Shown here in pieces: positions 16,308 to 25,434 of a DNA stretch of 64,000 nucleotides. Origin of the DNA: Tabrizicola oligotrophica (lineage in GTDB: Bacteria > Pseudomonadota > Alphaproteobacteria > Rhodobacterales > Rhodobacteraceae); assembly GCF_011008935.1 (NCBI RefSeq), contig NZ_JAAIVJ010000009.1:86625-150624 (forward strand), given 5' to 3'. The notes under the pieces are model-generated. The model was not told the origin of the DNA. It saw only the letters and a list, made by a program, of their open reading frames with translations, and ran no database searches. The stretch's first letter is position 1. Each line of letters starts with the position of its first letter. Made by a program: the position numbers and the translations under genes.

Positions 16308-16871
16308 TCAAAACGAACGACCCAGGTCTTTTGCCCGCTCCAACGCCGCAAGGCGATCCCCTTCCGCCCCCAGCGCCCCGTGCAGGAGTTCCAGCGCCGC
16401 ATCGTCGATGCCGCAATACCGGGCGATGCCGGTCACAAGCTGGGTGCGCATCGCGCTGTCATAGCCGCGCTTGGCGTATTGGCCGGCATCGCTGGCGGCA
16501 ACGCCCAGAAACAGCGCCTTGCGCTGGGCAAGCTTGCGGTCGCCATAGGCCCAGCCATTGTTCCAGACCCGGTCGATCCAGCCCTTTGTCGCGGCGGGAA
16601 CCGACCACCACCAGACCGGAAAGACGAAGGCCAGCGCCTCGTGCCGGGCGATGCGCGCCTGCTCGGCCAGCACGGCGGGGCTGTAGGCCTTGCGCGGATT
16701 GTCCCAGTCGGGTTCGTCCGCGGGATCGAGGCGAGGGTCGAAGCCTTCGGACCGCAGGTCGGCGATTTCGCTCTGGTGGCCGGCCGCGTGCAGGCCGGCC
16801 ACGAAACTGTCCAGCACCGCACCGCAAAAGCCGTCACGGCGCGGGTGGTCGAAGACGATCAGAACCTTCAT
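16308..16871 (-). CDS. NAD(P)H:quinone oxidoreductase-like flavoprotein (flavodoxin-2 fold)
   Basis: 187 residues. The start KVLIVFDHPRRDGFCGAVLD and the loop FVFPVWWWSVPAATKGWIDRV are characteristic of the MdaB/YwrO/NQO1-like flavodoxin-fold enzymes that reduce quinones or azo compounds with NAD(P)H and FMN or FAD. Its ATG overlaps the stop of an 80-codon frame upstream (ATGA). In a cobalamin locus such an enzyme might supply flavin reduction, for example for BluB or Co(II) reduction, but that is inference from position only. Confidence 0.85.
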   Translation of the reverse strand: MKVLIVFDHPRRDGFCGAVLDSFVAGLHAAGHQSEIADLRSEGFDPRLDPADEPDWDNPRKAYSPAVLAEQARIARHEALAFVFPVWWWSVPAATKGWIDRVWNNGWAYGDRKLAQRKALFLGVAASDAGQYAKRGYDSAMRTQLVTGIARYCGIDDAALELLHGALGAEGDRLAALERAKDLGRSF

Positions 16872-17110
16872 GCCAGTACCCCAGACCAGGTATCGCTCCG
16901 GGCAAAGCCTTGCTGAAAGGCCGCGTCCGGGTCCAGCCCCATTCGCGTCAAACCGCGGATCCAGGCCTGCCCGCCAAGGGCGCAGGCGAACCGGCTGCCG
17001 GTGATCGCACGCTGAAAGACGGTCGCGCCACCCGCCACCTCGCCCCTTGCGGGCAAAAGCGCCAGGCGGTCAGAGCGCCAGCTCGGGCCGAAGCCCGCTC
17101 TCGGCGCCAT
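16868..17110 (-). CDS. Small hypothetical protein between cobF and the flavoprotein
   Basis: An 80-residue frame fills the space between the cobF stop (17121) and the flavoprotein start, overlapping the latter by ATGA. I do not recognise a family. The product is basic at the start (MAPRAGFGPSWRSDR) and neutral later (RMGLDPDAAFQQGFARSDTW), with no membrane helix. The frame stays open upstream into cobF, so the real start could be earlier. Tight packing and coupling argue that it is translated; lack of a recognisable domain argues for caution. Confidence 0.4.
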   Translation of the reverse strand: MAPRAGFGPSWRSDRLALLPARGEVAGGATVFQRAITGSRFACALGGQAWIRGLTRMGLDPDAAFQQGFARSDTWSGVLA

Positions 17111-17120
17111 CGGCCTGCCG

Positions 17121-17900
17121 TCACGCCCGCGCGGCCTGCCCGGTGTCGCGGCGCATCAGGTAGATGTCCATGATCCAGCCGTGTTCCGCGCGCGCGGCGG
17201 CGCGGGCCGCGGTAATCTGGGTGGCCACCTCCGCCAATGGCCCCGCCAGCAAGAGCTGGTTCGCCATTCCGACATAGGCGCCCCACCAGATGCGGACCCC
17301 CTGCGGGTCAATCTCGGCGAAGGCGCCGCCGCTGTCGAGCATGACGACGGCGGTGTCGGCGCCCTCGGGCCAGCCGGCTTCGCGCAGGCGGCGGCCAGTG
17401 GTGATGGTGAAGGGCGCGGCCAGGTCGTTCAGCGGGATGGCATGGGCGGCACACAGCGTCTGGATGGCGGTGATGCCGGGGATGACCTTCAGCCGCAGCG
17501 GCACCTGCCGGGCCAGCCGCTCGGCGATGCGCAGGGTGCTGTCGTACAGCGAGGGGTCGCCCCAGACCAGAAAGGCCACCCTCGACCCGCCGCCCTGCCC
17601 CAGATGCTCCTCGATCGCGCCCTGCCAGACGGCAGCGATCTGGTCGTGCCAGTCGTTGACCCGCTGCAGGTAATCCGGCGTCGCGGGGTCGCGCACCGGC
17701 AGATCGAAGCTTGCGATCCTTGTGGCGGGATTGGTCACGCAGGACCGGCAGATCTCCAGCCTGAGACCCGCCAGATCGGCCTTGTCCTCGCCCTTCAGCG
17801 GAATCAGGATCAGATCCGCCGCGCTCATCGCCTTGGCGGCTTCCAGCGTCACATGGTCCGGATTGCCGGTGCCAATGCCGATCAGGGTCAGGTCGATCAT
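17121..17900 (-). CDS. cobF: Precorrin-6A synthase (deacetylating) CobF
   Basis: 259 residues. LTLIGIGTGNPDHVTLEAAKA is the N-terminal SAM-binding signature of tetrapyrrole methylases. VAFLVWGDPSLYDSTLRIAERL and VIPGITAIQTLCAAHAIPLN are further conserved loops, in the form specific for CobF. It methylates C1 of precorrin-5 and releases acetate in the aerobic B12 pathway. It is downstream of cbtB and cbtA under a cobalamin riboswitch, away from the other methylases, which are in a separate operon. Confidence 0.93.
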   Translation of the reverse strand: MIDLTLIGIGTGNPDHVTLEAAKAMSAADLILIPLKGEDKADLAGLRLEICRSCVTNPATRIASFDLPVRDPATPDYLQRVNDWHDQIAAVWQGAIEEHLGQGGGSRVAFLVWGDPSLYDSTLRIAERLARQVPLRLKVIPGITAIQTLCAAHAIPLNDLAAPFTITTGRRLREAGWPEGADTAVVMLDSGGAFAEIDPQGVRIWWGAYVGMANQLLLAGPLAEVATQITAARAAARAEHGWIMDIYLMRRDTGQAARA

Positions 17901-17971
17901 GGGAAAACTCTTCGGTTCCTGCCGCCGCGGGCCGGAAAGCGAACCCGCGGCGGCAGTCGATGTCAGGGCGT

Positions 17972-18751
17972 TCAGGCGGTTGCAGTCTCTTTGGACCAGA
18001 GCGCGCCTGCCGTCCATCCCAGAACGGCCCAGACCACAAGCCCGACGCCCAGAACCCGCGCGGCAAAGATGGCCGCCAGTTCGGGCGGCGCCACACCGGC
18101 AAAGCCCTCGAGCGTGGGCGCGCCGATCAGGTGCGGGGCGGCCAGCAGGGCGAGCGCAAGCGCCACGACCAACGGGCCGCGGCCATAGGCCAGCAGGCCC
18201 AGCCCGGTTGCGGTGGCCAGCGCTGTGCCAACCCACCAGACCTGACGCGCGCCGGCCTCTGCTGCCAGCATGCCGGGCAGTTCCGGGGCCAGCCCAAGCG
18301 CCGGGGCAAGCTGGAAGGCCGCAAAGCCGGCGATGCCCCAGAGCAACCCCTCACGTGCGCCGATCCGGCGGCCGTAGACCAGCGCGAGGCCAAACCCGGC
18401 GACCAGAAGCGCGGCATAGGCGGTGTAGACCAGGATCAGGAACAACCCGGTCAGCGCATTGCGCTTCAGGCTCGAAGGCGCGGCCTCCTCGCCGGCATGC
18501 TCGTGACTGTCAGCGTCATGGGCGGCAGCGTCTTGGGCGGTAGCGTCCTGGCCAGCCTGATCGGCCTCGGCGGTGGCGGCATCATGACTGCCGTCCGCCG
18601 GGGCAACCCCCTGGAAATGCACCAGCGCGCCGGATTCATACTCTTCGGCCAGAAGCAGCGGCTTCTGGACAAATGCGAATTGCAGCAGGGCTGCAAGCAG
18701 CCCCGCCACAACGCCAGCGAACAGCGCGCTGGCCAACATTTTCTGAATCAT
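17972..18751 (-). CDS. cbtA: CbtA, predicted cobalt transporter subunit
   Basis: 259 residues with about five membrane helices; the first (MLASALFAGVVAGLLAALLQ) leads into a periplasmic stretch containing His/Asp/Glu-rich sequence (about residues 52-90, including HDADSHEHAGEEA) that could bind metal. This architecture is that of CbtA, predicted by riboswitch association to import cobalt. It is separated by 12 bases from cbtB and is under the same riboswitch. The family function rests mainly on comparative genomics. Confidence 0.88.
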   Translation of the reverse strand: MIQKMLASALFAGVVAGLLAALLQFAFVQKPLLLAEEYESGALVHFQGVAPADGSHDAATAEADQAGQDATAQDAAAHDADSHEHAGEEAAPSSLKRNALTGLFLILVYTAYAALLVAGFGLALVYGRRIGAREGLLWGIAGFAAFQLAPALGLAPELPGMLAAEAGARQVWWVGTALATATGLGLLAYGRGPLVVALALALLAAPHLIGAPTLEGFAGVAPPELAAIFAARVLGVGLVVWAVLGWTAGALWSKETATA

Positions 18752-18763
18752 TCTGGCAGGAGG

Positions 18764-18940
18764 TCAGTGGCAGGGAAAGCCAGTGGCGTGGCGCACGTCA
18801 TGCGCCGCGTCGTGCAGCGTCGAGGATTGCGCAAGACCCGCCGTGAACAGCAGCGCGGCGCCGACAAAGGCGACGAACAGCACCGACACGAGGGCCGAGG
18901 TTTGCGAGGTTGCGCGCAGGGCGCCGGAATTCATGGTCAT
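18764..18940 (-). CDS. cbtB: CbtB, small cobalt transporter subunit
   Basis: 58 residues: one membrane helix (ALVSVLFVAFVGAALLFTAG) followed by a C-terminal tail with four His (LHDAAHDVRHATGFPCH) that ends in the metal-binding HATGFPCH, typical of CbtB. The start at 18940 has AAGGAG six bases upstream; an earlier in-frame ATG overlaps that site. It is the first gene after a cobalamin riboswitch. Confidence 0.9.
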   Translation of the reverse strand: MTMNSGALRATSQTSALVSVLFVAFVGAALLFTAGLAQSSTLHDAAHDVRHATGFPCH

Positions 18941-18987
18941 CTTCATCTCCTTGCCGTCACACCCGACGGCTGTGTTACCGTTGCGCA

Positions 18988-19178
18988 TGGCCGGTCTCCT
19001 GACTCGCGGGTCGTAGCGTGCTTCCCGCCTTCCCGGCCCCGAAGGACCAGTGGCTTTCTGGAAAGCCGCTCTCCGCTCACAGTCGCGGGGGCGGTTGGGG
19101 CTTGAGGTGCCGTGATCGGTCCACCCTTTCCCCATTCCCGTTTCAGTCCGGACGCTTTGCGCCTGATCGGACACCTTG
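18988..19178 (-). ncRNA. Cobalamin riboswitch A (cbtB-cbtA-cobF operon)
   Basis: Read on minus, the leader has the B12 element landmarks in order: GGTGTC start, GGGAATGGGGAAAG, GCCCCCGCGACTGTGAGCGG, AAGCCACTGG, CCGGGAAGGCGGG and CGAGTCAGGAGACCGGCC. Coenzyme B12 binding should lower expression of the cobalt importer and cobF. It ends about 48 bases before cbtB. Confidence 0.93.
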
Positions 19179-19220
19179 CCGGTCCAGTTACCATCATGGC
19201 AGAAATCCGGTCAAGCCCTA

Positions 19221-19559
19221 TCAGGCCGGGATGCGGGCAATCGCCTTGAAGCGCAGATCGCCCAGCACGCGCGCATCGGCCAGCGCGCCATCGGCCGAAG
19301 CAAGATAGAGCCGGGCAAAAGTGACAAGCGCCTCAAGGTCTTGCGCGCTCAGGTCACCGAACAGATAGGCGGTCTTGCCGGGGCTGCGGAAGGCGCAGGT
19401 CGACGGTCTTGTGCAGCCCGACATGCAGTCGACCGTGGCGACCGCCACCGGCAGGCCGGCCTTGGCCATGGCCGCGCCAAGCTCATTGGCAAAGCCCTGA
19501 CGGCCAAGCGCGCAGGACTGGCACAGCGTCACGGTCGCGAGAGCGTCCACGGCGGTCAC
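19221..19559 (-). CDS. DUF1636 protein (Cys-rich, last gene of the cobW-cobA operon)
   Basis: 112 residues of a thioredoxin/ferredoxin-like family. VTLCQSCALG gives a CxxC, and VDCMSGCTRPSTC gives three further Cys, followed by PGKTAYLFGDL. Such a pattern could bind a [2Fe-2S] cluster or a metal ion. DUF1636 genes are repeatedly found in alphaproteobacterial cobalamin loci, but their role is not established. It overlaps cobA by four bases (ATGA). A second DUF1636 copy is at the other end of the same operon. Confidence 0.85.
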   Translation of the reverse strand: MTAVDALATVTLCQSCALGRQGFANELGAAMAKAGLPVAVATVDCMSGCTRPSTCAFRSPGKTAYLFGDLSAQDLEALVTFARLYLASADGALADARVLGDLRFKAIARIPA

Positions 19560-20275
19560 CCCTCCATCAGCGGGCCGTAAAGGATCAGCGCCGGGCCGCT
19601 GCCTGCCTCGGCGGCGATCACCTCGCCCAAAGCGCCAATGGTCGAGCGGATCAGGCGCTGTTCGGGGTGGCCGACGGCCTCGGCCATCAGCGCGGGCGTG
19701 TCGGCGGCCAGGCCCTGCGCCATCAGTCCCGCCGCGAGTGCCGGAAAGGTGCGCTTGCCCATGAACACCACCGTCGTCGCCGTGGGGTCCGCCAGCGCGG
19801 CCCAGTTCAGCCCCGCGGGCAGGTCGCCCGTCACATCGGCGCCGGTGACGAACTGCACCCGCCGCGAGGTCAACCGGCGGGTCAGGGGAATCCCCGCCGC
19901 CGCCGCCGCCGCGCAGGCCGATGGCACGCCCGGCACGATTTCAAACCTGACGCCAGCGGCGTTCAGGGCGGTGATTTCCTCTTCCAGCCGGCCGAAGATG
20001 CCGCTGTCGCCGGATTTCAGCCGCACCACCTTGGCTCCGGTCAGGGCGTGATCGACCAAGAGGCGGCTGACATGATCCTGCTTGGGCGAGGGGCGCCCGG
20101 CCCGCTTGCCCACCGCGACAAGATCGGCCTCGGGGTTGCAATGCGACAGGATCGGGCCTGCCGACAGATCGTCGAACAGCACCACATCGGCCTCGGCCAG
20201 ACGGCGGGCGGCCTTGAGGGTCAGAAGCTCGGGGTCGCCCGGGCCGGAGGAAACGAAAGAGACAAAGCCGCTCAT
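19556..20275 (-). CDS. cobA: Uroporphyrinogen-III C-methyltransferase
   Basis: 239 residues: FVSSGPGDPELLTLKAARRL, LFDDLSAGPIL, VGKRAGRPSPKQDHVSRLLV and RLKSGDSGIFGR are the conserved SUMT motifs. It uses two SAM to turn uroporphyrinogen III into precorrin-2, the branch point to cobalamin and siroheme. It lacks the CysG oxidase/chelatase half, as in the CobA form. The start is chosen at MSGFVSF; it overlaps the cobB stop. Confidence 0.94.
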   Translation of the reverse strand: MSGFVSFVSSGPGDPELLTLKAARRLAEADVVLFDDLSAGPILSHCNPEADLVAVGKRAGRPSPKQDHVSRLLVDHALTGAKVVRLKSGDSGIFGRLEEEITALNAAGVRFEIVPGVPSACAAAAAAGIPLTRRLTSRRVQFVTGADVTGDLPAGLNWAALADPTATTVVFMGKRTFPALAAGLMAQGLAADTPALMAEAVGHPEQRLIRSTIGALGEVIAAEAGSGPALILYGPLMEG

Positions 20276-21627
20276 GGGGACACCTTTGGGCTGGCAGGGG
20301 CAATGAGGTGAAAGAAGGTGCCGCTGACGCGGGCGCCGCCCGAGGTCAGGCGGCAAGAGCCGGTTTCCGGCACCGGCTCGCCGTTGGCATCTTCAACGGC
20401 GGCAAGCGGGGCGTCGGGCTGGCCGAGGATCGTGGCATAATGGAATTCATGGCCGCGCAATGCGGCCGTGCCAAGCGGCCCCGGCAAGGGATGCAGCGGC
20501 CGCGCCAGACGATAGCCAAGATGCATCCGGCGCTTGGCAAAGCTGGTCTCCAGCCCCAGAAGCCCGGCCATGCGGTGCCGCGTGCCATCCGCTGCCACCA
20601 GCCCCGCGCCCAGCGCCATGTAGCCGCCGCACTCGCCATGCACGGGCCGGGTATCGGCAAAAGCCGTCAGCTCGTCACGGAAACGCTCGGCCGCCGCCAG
20701 CCGTCCGGCGTGCAGTTCGGGATAGCCGCCGGGCAGCCAGCAGCAATCGGCGCTGGCATCGGGGGCCTCATCGGCAAGGGGCGAGAAGGGCAGGATCGTC
20801 GCCCCCTGCGCCCGCCAATCGGCCAGAAGATGCGGATAGACAAAGGAAAACGCCGCATCCCGCGCAAGGGCGATGCGCCCGCCGGGGGCGTGCACCGGCG
20901 GCACGGCCCTGGCCGAAGTTTGCCCCGCGAGCGCCACAGCGCGGATCGCTTCCAGATCGCAATGCGCGGCGACGAAACTTGCTGCCTCGGCCAAAATCCC
21001 TTGCAGGCGCGGCAATTCCTCGGCCTGCACCAGCCCCAGATGCCGCTCGGGCAGCGCCACGGCGGCCTTGCGCGGCAGGGCCCCCAGCACGGCCAGACCC
21101 GCCGCCTGCATGCCCGCGCGCACCAGGGCTTCATGCCGGGGCGAGGCAACCTTGTTCAGGATCACGCCCGCGAATTTCAGGCCGGGGCGGAACCCGGCAA
21201 GCCCCGCCGCCACCGCCGCCGCCGTCTGCGCCTGCCCCGATACATCCAGCACCGCGATCACCGGCCAGCCCATCAGGGCGGCCACATCGGCGCTGGCCCC
21301 GGTGCCGGTTTCGCCCGCCCGCGCCACCCCGTCGAAGAGGCCCATCGAGCCTTCGGCGATCACCAGATCAGCCCCCTCCGCCGCAGCGGCCTGCACTGCG
21401 ATACGCTCGGGCGCCATGGCCCAGCTGTCGAGGTTGACCGAAGGCCGCCCGGCGGCTGCCGCATGAAAGGCCGGATCGATGTAATCCGGCCCGCATTTGA
21501 ACGGCTGCACCGCCAGCCCAGCCGCGCGGAACGCGGCGATCAGGCCCAGCGTGACCGTGGTCTTGCCAGTGCCCGAGGCCGGGGCCGAGATCAGAAGGCC
21601 CGGAGCAGTCATTCGGGCAGCCGTCAT
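20272..21627 (-). CDS. cobB: Hydrogenobyrinic acid a,c-diamide synthase CobB
   Basis: 451 residues. The N-terminal P-loop [19 protein letters not shown] and [10 protein letters not shown] bind ATP and the corrin. The C-terminal class I glutamine amidotransferase half has its nucleophile Cys in [14 protein letters not shown]. It amidates the a and c side chains with glutamine and ATP. The ATG at 21627 overlaps the cobM stop; an alternative ATG 15 bases later gives a slightly shorter N-terminus. Confidence 0.95.
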   Translation of the reverse strand: MTAARMTAPGLLISAPASGTGKTTVTLGLIAAFRAAGLAVQPFKCGPDYIDPAFHAAAAGRPSVNLDSWAMAPERIAVQAAAAEGADLVIAEGSMGLFDGVARAGETGTGASADVAALMGWPVIAVLDVSGQAQTAAAVAAGLAGFRPGLKFAGVILNKVASPRHEALVRAGMQAAGLAVLGALPRKAAVALPERHLGLVQAEELPRLQGILAEAASFVAAHCDLEAIRAVALAGQTSARAVPPVHAPGGRIALARDAAFSFVYPHLLADWRAQGATILPFSPLADEAPDASADCCWLPGGYPELHAGRLAAAERFRDELTAFADTRPVHGECGGYMALGAGLVAADGTRHRMAGLLGLETSFAKRRMHLGYRLARPLHPLPGPLGTAALRGHEFHYATILGQPDAPLAAVEDANGEPVPETGSCRLTSGGARVSGTFFHLIAPASPKVSP

Positions 21628-22397
21628 TCGGGGAACCGGGGCTCGGTGCCAACCGGGCGGTAGCGGCGGTCATAATCGCCGGCATAAAGCCGGCTTTCGG
21701 TAAACTCCTCAGCGCCCAGTGCAGGACCGACAAGGATCAGCGCCGTGCGCTCGCCCTCGCCGATGCTGGTTTCCACCGTGCCAAGTGTCGCCCGAACCAC
21801 CTTCTGGTCGGGCCAGCTGGCGCGGAACACCACGGCCACTGGGCACCCCGCGCCATACTGCGGCGTCAGCCGCGCCACCACATCGGACAGCACATGCACT
21901 GACAGATGGATGGCCAGCGTCGCCCCGGTGCGGGCAAAGTTTTCCAGCGTCTCGCCGTCCGGCATGGCCGAGGCCCGGCCCGAAGTGCGGGTCAGGATCA
22001 CCGATTGCGCCACGCCCGGCAGCGTCAGTTCCGCGCCCAGCACCGCGGCGGCAGCGGCAAAGGACGGCACCCCCGGCGTGACGTCATAGGGGATGTCCAG
22101 CGCGCGCAGGCGGCGCAGCTGTTCGCCCATTGCCGACCAGACCGACAGATCGCCCGAGTGCAGCCGGGCCACGTCCTGCCCGGCGGCATGGGCCGCGGCG
22201 ATTTCCACGATGATCTCGTCAAGGCTCATCGGCGCGGTGTTGACGATCTTCGCGCCCGGCGGGCAATGCGCGAGCAGCGCCTCGGGCACCAGCGATCCGG
22301 CATAAAGGCACACCGGGCAAGCGGCGATCAGGTCGCGGCCGCGCAGGGTGATAAGGTCGGCAGCGCCCGGTCCGGCGCCGATGAAATGAACGGTCAT
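21624..22397 (-). CDS. cobM: Precorrin-4 C11-methyltransferase CobM
   Basis: 257 residues. The SAM-binding start [18 protein letters not shown], then [28 protein letters not shown] and [20 protein letters not shown] identify CobM/CbiF. It methylates C11 of precorrin-4 to give precorrin-5. It overlaps cobE upstream and cobB downstream by four bases each. Confidence 0.94.
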   Translation of the reverse strand: MTVHFIGAGPGAADLITLRGRDLIAACPVCLYAGSLVPEALLAHCPPGAKIVNTAPMSLDEIIVEIAAAHAAGQDVARLHSGDLSVWSAMGEQLRRLRALDIPYDVTPGVPSFAAAAAVLGAELTLPGVAQSVILTRTSGRASAMPDGETLENFARTGATLAIHLSVHVLSDVVARLTPQYGAGCPVAVVFRASWPDQKVVRATLGTVETSIGEGERTALILVGPALGAEEFTESRLYAGDYDRRYRPVGTEPRFPE

Positions 22398-22762
22398 GTC
22401 TTGGTTTCCTCTGTCTCGGCCATGGCGCAAGTCGCCATGCCATCCGGCGCGGTGATCCGCGCCACGGTGATCTTTGCCCCCGGCCCGCAGGCCGCCAATG
22501 CCGCGGCCTCGGCCACCGAGCCGGTGCCATGCCGCGCCATGATGCGGAGGGAACGGGTGGGGGTCGCAAGGCCCGCGACGGCCACGGGATAAAGCGGCAA
22601 GCCGCGCTCGGCGGCAAGGCTTTGCAGCCGGGCATCGGCGGCCTTTTCGGGCAGGCTTGCCAGCGCCTCTGCCGGTCCGCCCAGTGCCTCGACAGCGCGC
22701 AGCACCCCGCGGAGGGTGTCGAGCGGCACGCCTTGGCGAAATCCGATGCCCGCAACCCTCAT
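22394..22762 (-). CDS. cobE: CobE (CbiG C-terminal-like)
   Basis: 122 residues. The start [22 protein letters not shown] and [21 protein letters not shown] match the CbiG C-terminal/CobE fold. In the aerobic pathway CobE is needed for cobalamin synthesis, but its exact chemistry is not settled. Translationally coupled to cobL (upstream) and cobM (downstream) by four-base overlaps. Confidence 0.88.
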   Translation of the reverse strand: MRVAGIGFRQGVPLDTLRGVLRAVEALGGPAEALASLPEKAADARLQSLAAERGLPLYPVAVAGLATPTRSLRIMARHGTGSVAEAAALAACGPGAKITVARITAPDGMATCAMAETEETKT

Positions 22763-23940
22763 TTCACCCCCCGCCATTGCACGACAGGCCGCGCCGCGCG
22801 CCAGTCGCGGAAACGGCCAAGGGTGGCGGCCTCGGCGATGTCGAGCCGCAGCAGACTGCCGCCGTGGCGCGCGTGCTGGTCGGCCAGCACCGCCTCGGTC
22901 TCGATGGTCACGCCATTGGCCACGATCCGCGCGCCTTCGGGCAAAAGCGGCCAGATCGCGGCATGCAGCGCCGCATCCCCGCCGCCACCGACAAAAACCG
23001 CATCGGGGGCGGGCAGCGCGGCCAGCCCCTCGGGGGCGGTTGCATGCAGCGCGGTCAGGCGATGGGCGACGCCAAAAGCCGCAGCATTGGCGCGGATATT
23101 CGCCACCCGGTCGGCCCGCGTCTCAAGGCAGATCGACCGGCCGCCAGCCAGACACCATTCTACCGAAACCGAACCGGAGCCGCCACCGATATCCCACAAA
23201 AGCTCGCCCGGACGCGGGGCAAGCGCCGACAGCGTCAGGGCGCGGATCGGGGCCTTGGTGATCTGCCCATCGCTTTGAAACAGCGCGTCAGGCAGGCCGG
23301 ACGCCCGCGACAGGCCCGCGCCGCGCGGCAGGTCGGCGCCGTCAATCGCCACGGCCACCGGCGCCTGAATGTCGGGCCATCCGGCCCCCTGCCGCAGCCG
23401 TTCGCGCGGGCCGCCCATGGCTTCGCAGACCGTCAGCCGGGCCTCGGCAAAGCCGCCGTCCTGCAACCAAGCGGCCAGCTCTGCCACAGCCGCCGCATCG
23501 CGCAGGGTGGCAAGCACCCGCACCCCGCGCGCCAGCACCGGGCGCAGCCGGGCAAAGGGCGCGGCATGCAGGCCAAGGCAAAGGCAGTCTTCCAGCCGCC
23601 AGCCCAAGCGCGCGGCGATCAGCGAGAACACGCCCGCCACCGGGAAAGCCCGCCATTCGTCCGGCGACAGATGCGCGGCAACCGAGCCCCCCGCGCCGAA
23701 CCAGAACGGATCGCCGGACACCAGCATCGCCACCCGTTTTTGCCCCCGCAGGGCCAGCAGCGGCGCGAGGTCAAAGGGGATCGGCCAAGCGTGACCCCTT
23801 GCCCCGACCCCGGCCAGTTCCAGATGACGCGGGGCACCGAACACGATGTCAGCCGCCGCCAGCGCATCGCGGCTTGCACTTGCCAGCCCCGCCGGTCCAT
23901 CTTCGCCCAGACCGATGATTGCAAGCCAAGGCTCAGACAT
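22759..23940 (-). CDS. cobL: Precorrin-6Y C5,15-methyltransferase (decarboxylating) CobL
   Basis: 393 residues with two fused methylase domains. The N-terminal tetrapyrrole methylase starts [15 protein letters not shown] (C5). The C-terminal class I methylase has [20 protein letters not shown] (C15 methylation and acetate decarboxylation). It converts precorrin-6B to precorrin-8X. Its ATG shares CATG with that of the divergent cobK, so the two genes have no intergenic space and the cobK promoter must lie inside cobL. Confidence 0.95.
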   Translation of the reverse strand: MSEPWLAIIGLGEDGPAGLASASRDALAAADIVFGAPRHLELAGVGARGHAWPIPFDLAPLLALRGQKRVAMLVSGDPFWFGAGGSVAAHLSPDEWRAFPVAGVFSLIAARLGWRLEDCLCLGLHAAPFARLRPVLARGVRVLATLRDAAAVAELAAWLQDGGFAEARLTVCEAMGGPRERLRQGAGWPDIQAPVAVAIDGADLPRGAGLSRASGLPDALFQSDGQITKAPIRALTLSALAPRPGELLWDIGGGSGSVSVEWCLAGGRSICLETRADRVANIRANAAAFGVAHRLTALHATAPEGLAALPAPDAVFVGGGGDAALHAAIWPLLPEGARIVANGVTIETEAVLADQHARHGGSLLRLDIAEAATLGRFRDWRAARPVVQWRGVK

Positions 23941-24706
23941 GACACGCATCCTTGTTCTCGGCGGCACCACCGAGGCCAGCCGTCTGGCGCATGCCTTGGC
24001 CGATGCGGGGCTGGAGGCGGTGTTTTCCTATGCCGGGCGCACCGAAGCCCCGATCGCCCAGCCCTTGCCGATGCGCATTGGCGGCTTTGGCGGGGCGGCG
24101 GGACTGGAGGCCTATCTTGCCCGTGAAGGCATCAGCCATGTGGTCGACGCGACGCACCCTTTCGCCGCCCAGATGAGCCGAAACGCGATTGCGGCCTGCG
24201 CGGCAACCGGCACGCCGCTGGTCACGCTGGAGCGTCCGGCATGGCTCGCAGGCCCCGGCGATGACTGGCAGGGCGTCGCCGATGTCGAGGCCGCCGTTGC
24301 TGCCCTGCCCGACATCCCCGCGCGGGTGTTTCTGGCCATCGGCAAGCAGACCCTTGCCCCCTTTGCCGCCAAGCCGCAGCACCATTACCTCTTGCGCCTT
24401 GTCGATCCGCCAGAAGCGCCGCTGCCCTTGCCGCAGGCCAGCGTGGTGATTGCGCGCGGCCCTTTCGATGCCGAGGCCGATACTGCCCTGCTGCGCGCCC
24501 ATGCCATCACCCATGTCGTCGCCAAGAACGCTGGCGGCGTGGGGGCCGAGGCCAAGCTGATCGCCGCCCGCGCCCTGCACCTGCCGGTGATCCTGATCGA
24601 CCGCCCCGCGCTGCCCACCCGCAGGGTGGTCGCAACGGTTGCAGAGGTGATGGACTGGCTGTCTCATCCGGCAACCGCAGGGGTCAAGACGGACCTCGGG
24701 GTATAG
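23939..24706 (+). CDS. cobK: Precorrin-6A reductase CobK
   Basis: 255 residues. The start TRILVLGGTTEASRLAHALA is the NADPH-binding Rossmann segment, and HVVDATHPFAAQMSRNA and VVAKNAGGVGAEAKLIAAR are CobK signatures. It reduces precorrin-6A with NADPH. It is the only plus-strand gene inside the long minus-strand operon: its start overlaps the cobL start and its last 43 bases overlap the end of cobJ, so an operon transcript through cobJ-cobL would be fully antisense to it. Confidence 0.94.
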   Translation: MTRILVLGGTTEASRLAHALADAGLEAVFSYAGRTEAPIAQPLPMRIGGFGGAAGLEAYLAREGISHVVDATHPFAAQMSRNAIAACAATGTPLVTLERPAWLAGPGDDWQGVADVEAAVAALPDIPARVFLAIGKQTLAPFAAKPQHHYLLRLVDPPEAPLPLPQASVVIARGPFDAEADTALLRAHAITHVVAKNAGGVGAEAKLIAARALHLPVILIDRPALPTRRVVATVAEVMDWLSHPATAGVKTDLGV

Positions 24707-25434
24707 ACCCAGCGCCCGACCCGGCGCGTTGCCTCATTGCCGACGATCACCACGGTCTGCATGTCTGCCATCTCCGGCGTGGCTTCGGACAAGGCGACGC
24801 AGGCAATCGCCTCGTCGGGCCGGGTCACGGCGCGGGCGAACAGCACCAGCCGGTCTGGTTCGCATTCCTCGCGCAGGATCTCCAAGACACGGGTAAACTG
24901 GTGCGGCCGGGATTTGGAGCGCGGGTTGTAAAACGCCATGGCAAAGCCACCCTGCGCGGCATGGCGCAGGCGGCGCTCCACCTCGGCAAAGGGTTTGAGG
25001 TTGTCGCTGAGGTTGATGGCGCAGAAATCATGCCCCAGGGGCGCCCCGGCCCGCGCCGCCGCCGCCAGCATGGCGGTGATGCCGGGCAGGATGCGAATGT
25101 CGGTCGCCTGCCGGTCGGGCCGCGCCTCCAGCGCCTCGAACAGGGCCGAGGCCATGGCAAAGACCCCCGGATCGCCCGAGGAGACAATGACCACCCGCCG
25201 CCCCTGCGCCGCCAGATCCAGCGCGAACTGTGCGCGGTCCAGCTCTACCCGGTTGTCGGACGGGTGCAGCACCAGCCCGTCGCGCGGGGCCACCCGGGCG
25301 ACGTAGGGGATATAGCCGACCACATCGGTCGCCTCGGCCAGAGTTGCAGTGACTTCGGGCGTCACCAGTGCCTCATTGCCGGGGCCAAGACCCGCAACGG
25401 CAATCCAGCCCCCGGTTTTGTCGTCTTGCGTCAT
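24664..25434 (-). CDS. cobJ: Precorrin-3B C17-methyltransferase CobJ
   Basis: 256 residues. WIAVAGLGPGNEALVTPEV is the SAM site; VVGYIPYVARV, VVIVSSGDPGVFAMASALFE and FAMAFYNPRSKSRPHQ are characteristic of CobJ/CbiH. It contracts the tetrapyrrole ring while methylating C17. The 3' end overlaps convergently with cobK; the 5' end overlaps the cobI stop by four bases. Confidence 0.95.
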   Translation of the reverse strand: MTQDDKTGGWIAVAGLGPGNEALVTPEVTATLAEATDVVGYIPYVARVAPRDGLVLHPSDNRVELDRAQFALDLAAQGRRVVIVSSGDPGVFAMASALFEALEARPDRQATDIRILPGITAMLAAAARAGAPLGHDFCAINLSDNLKPFAEVERRLRHAAQGGFAMAFYNPRSKSRPHQFTRVLEILREECEPDRLVLFARAVTRPDEAIACVALSEATPEMADMQTVVIVGNEATRRVGRWVYTPRSVLTPAVAG

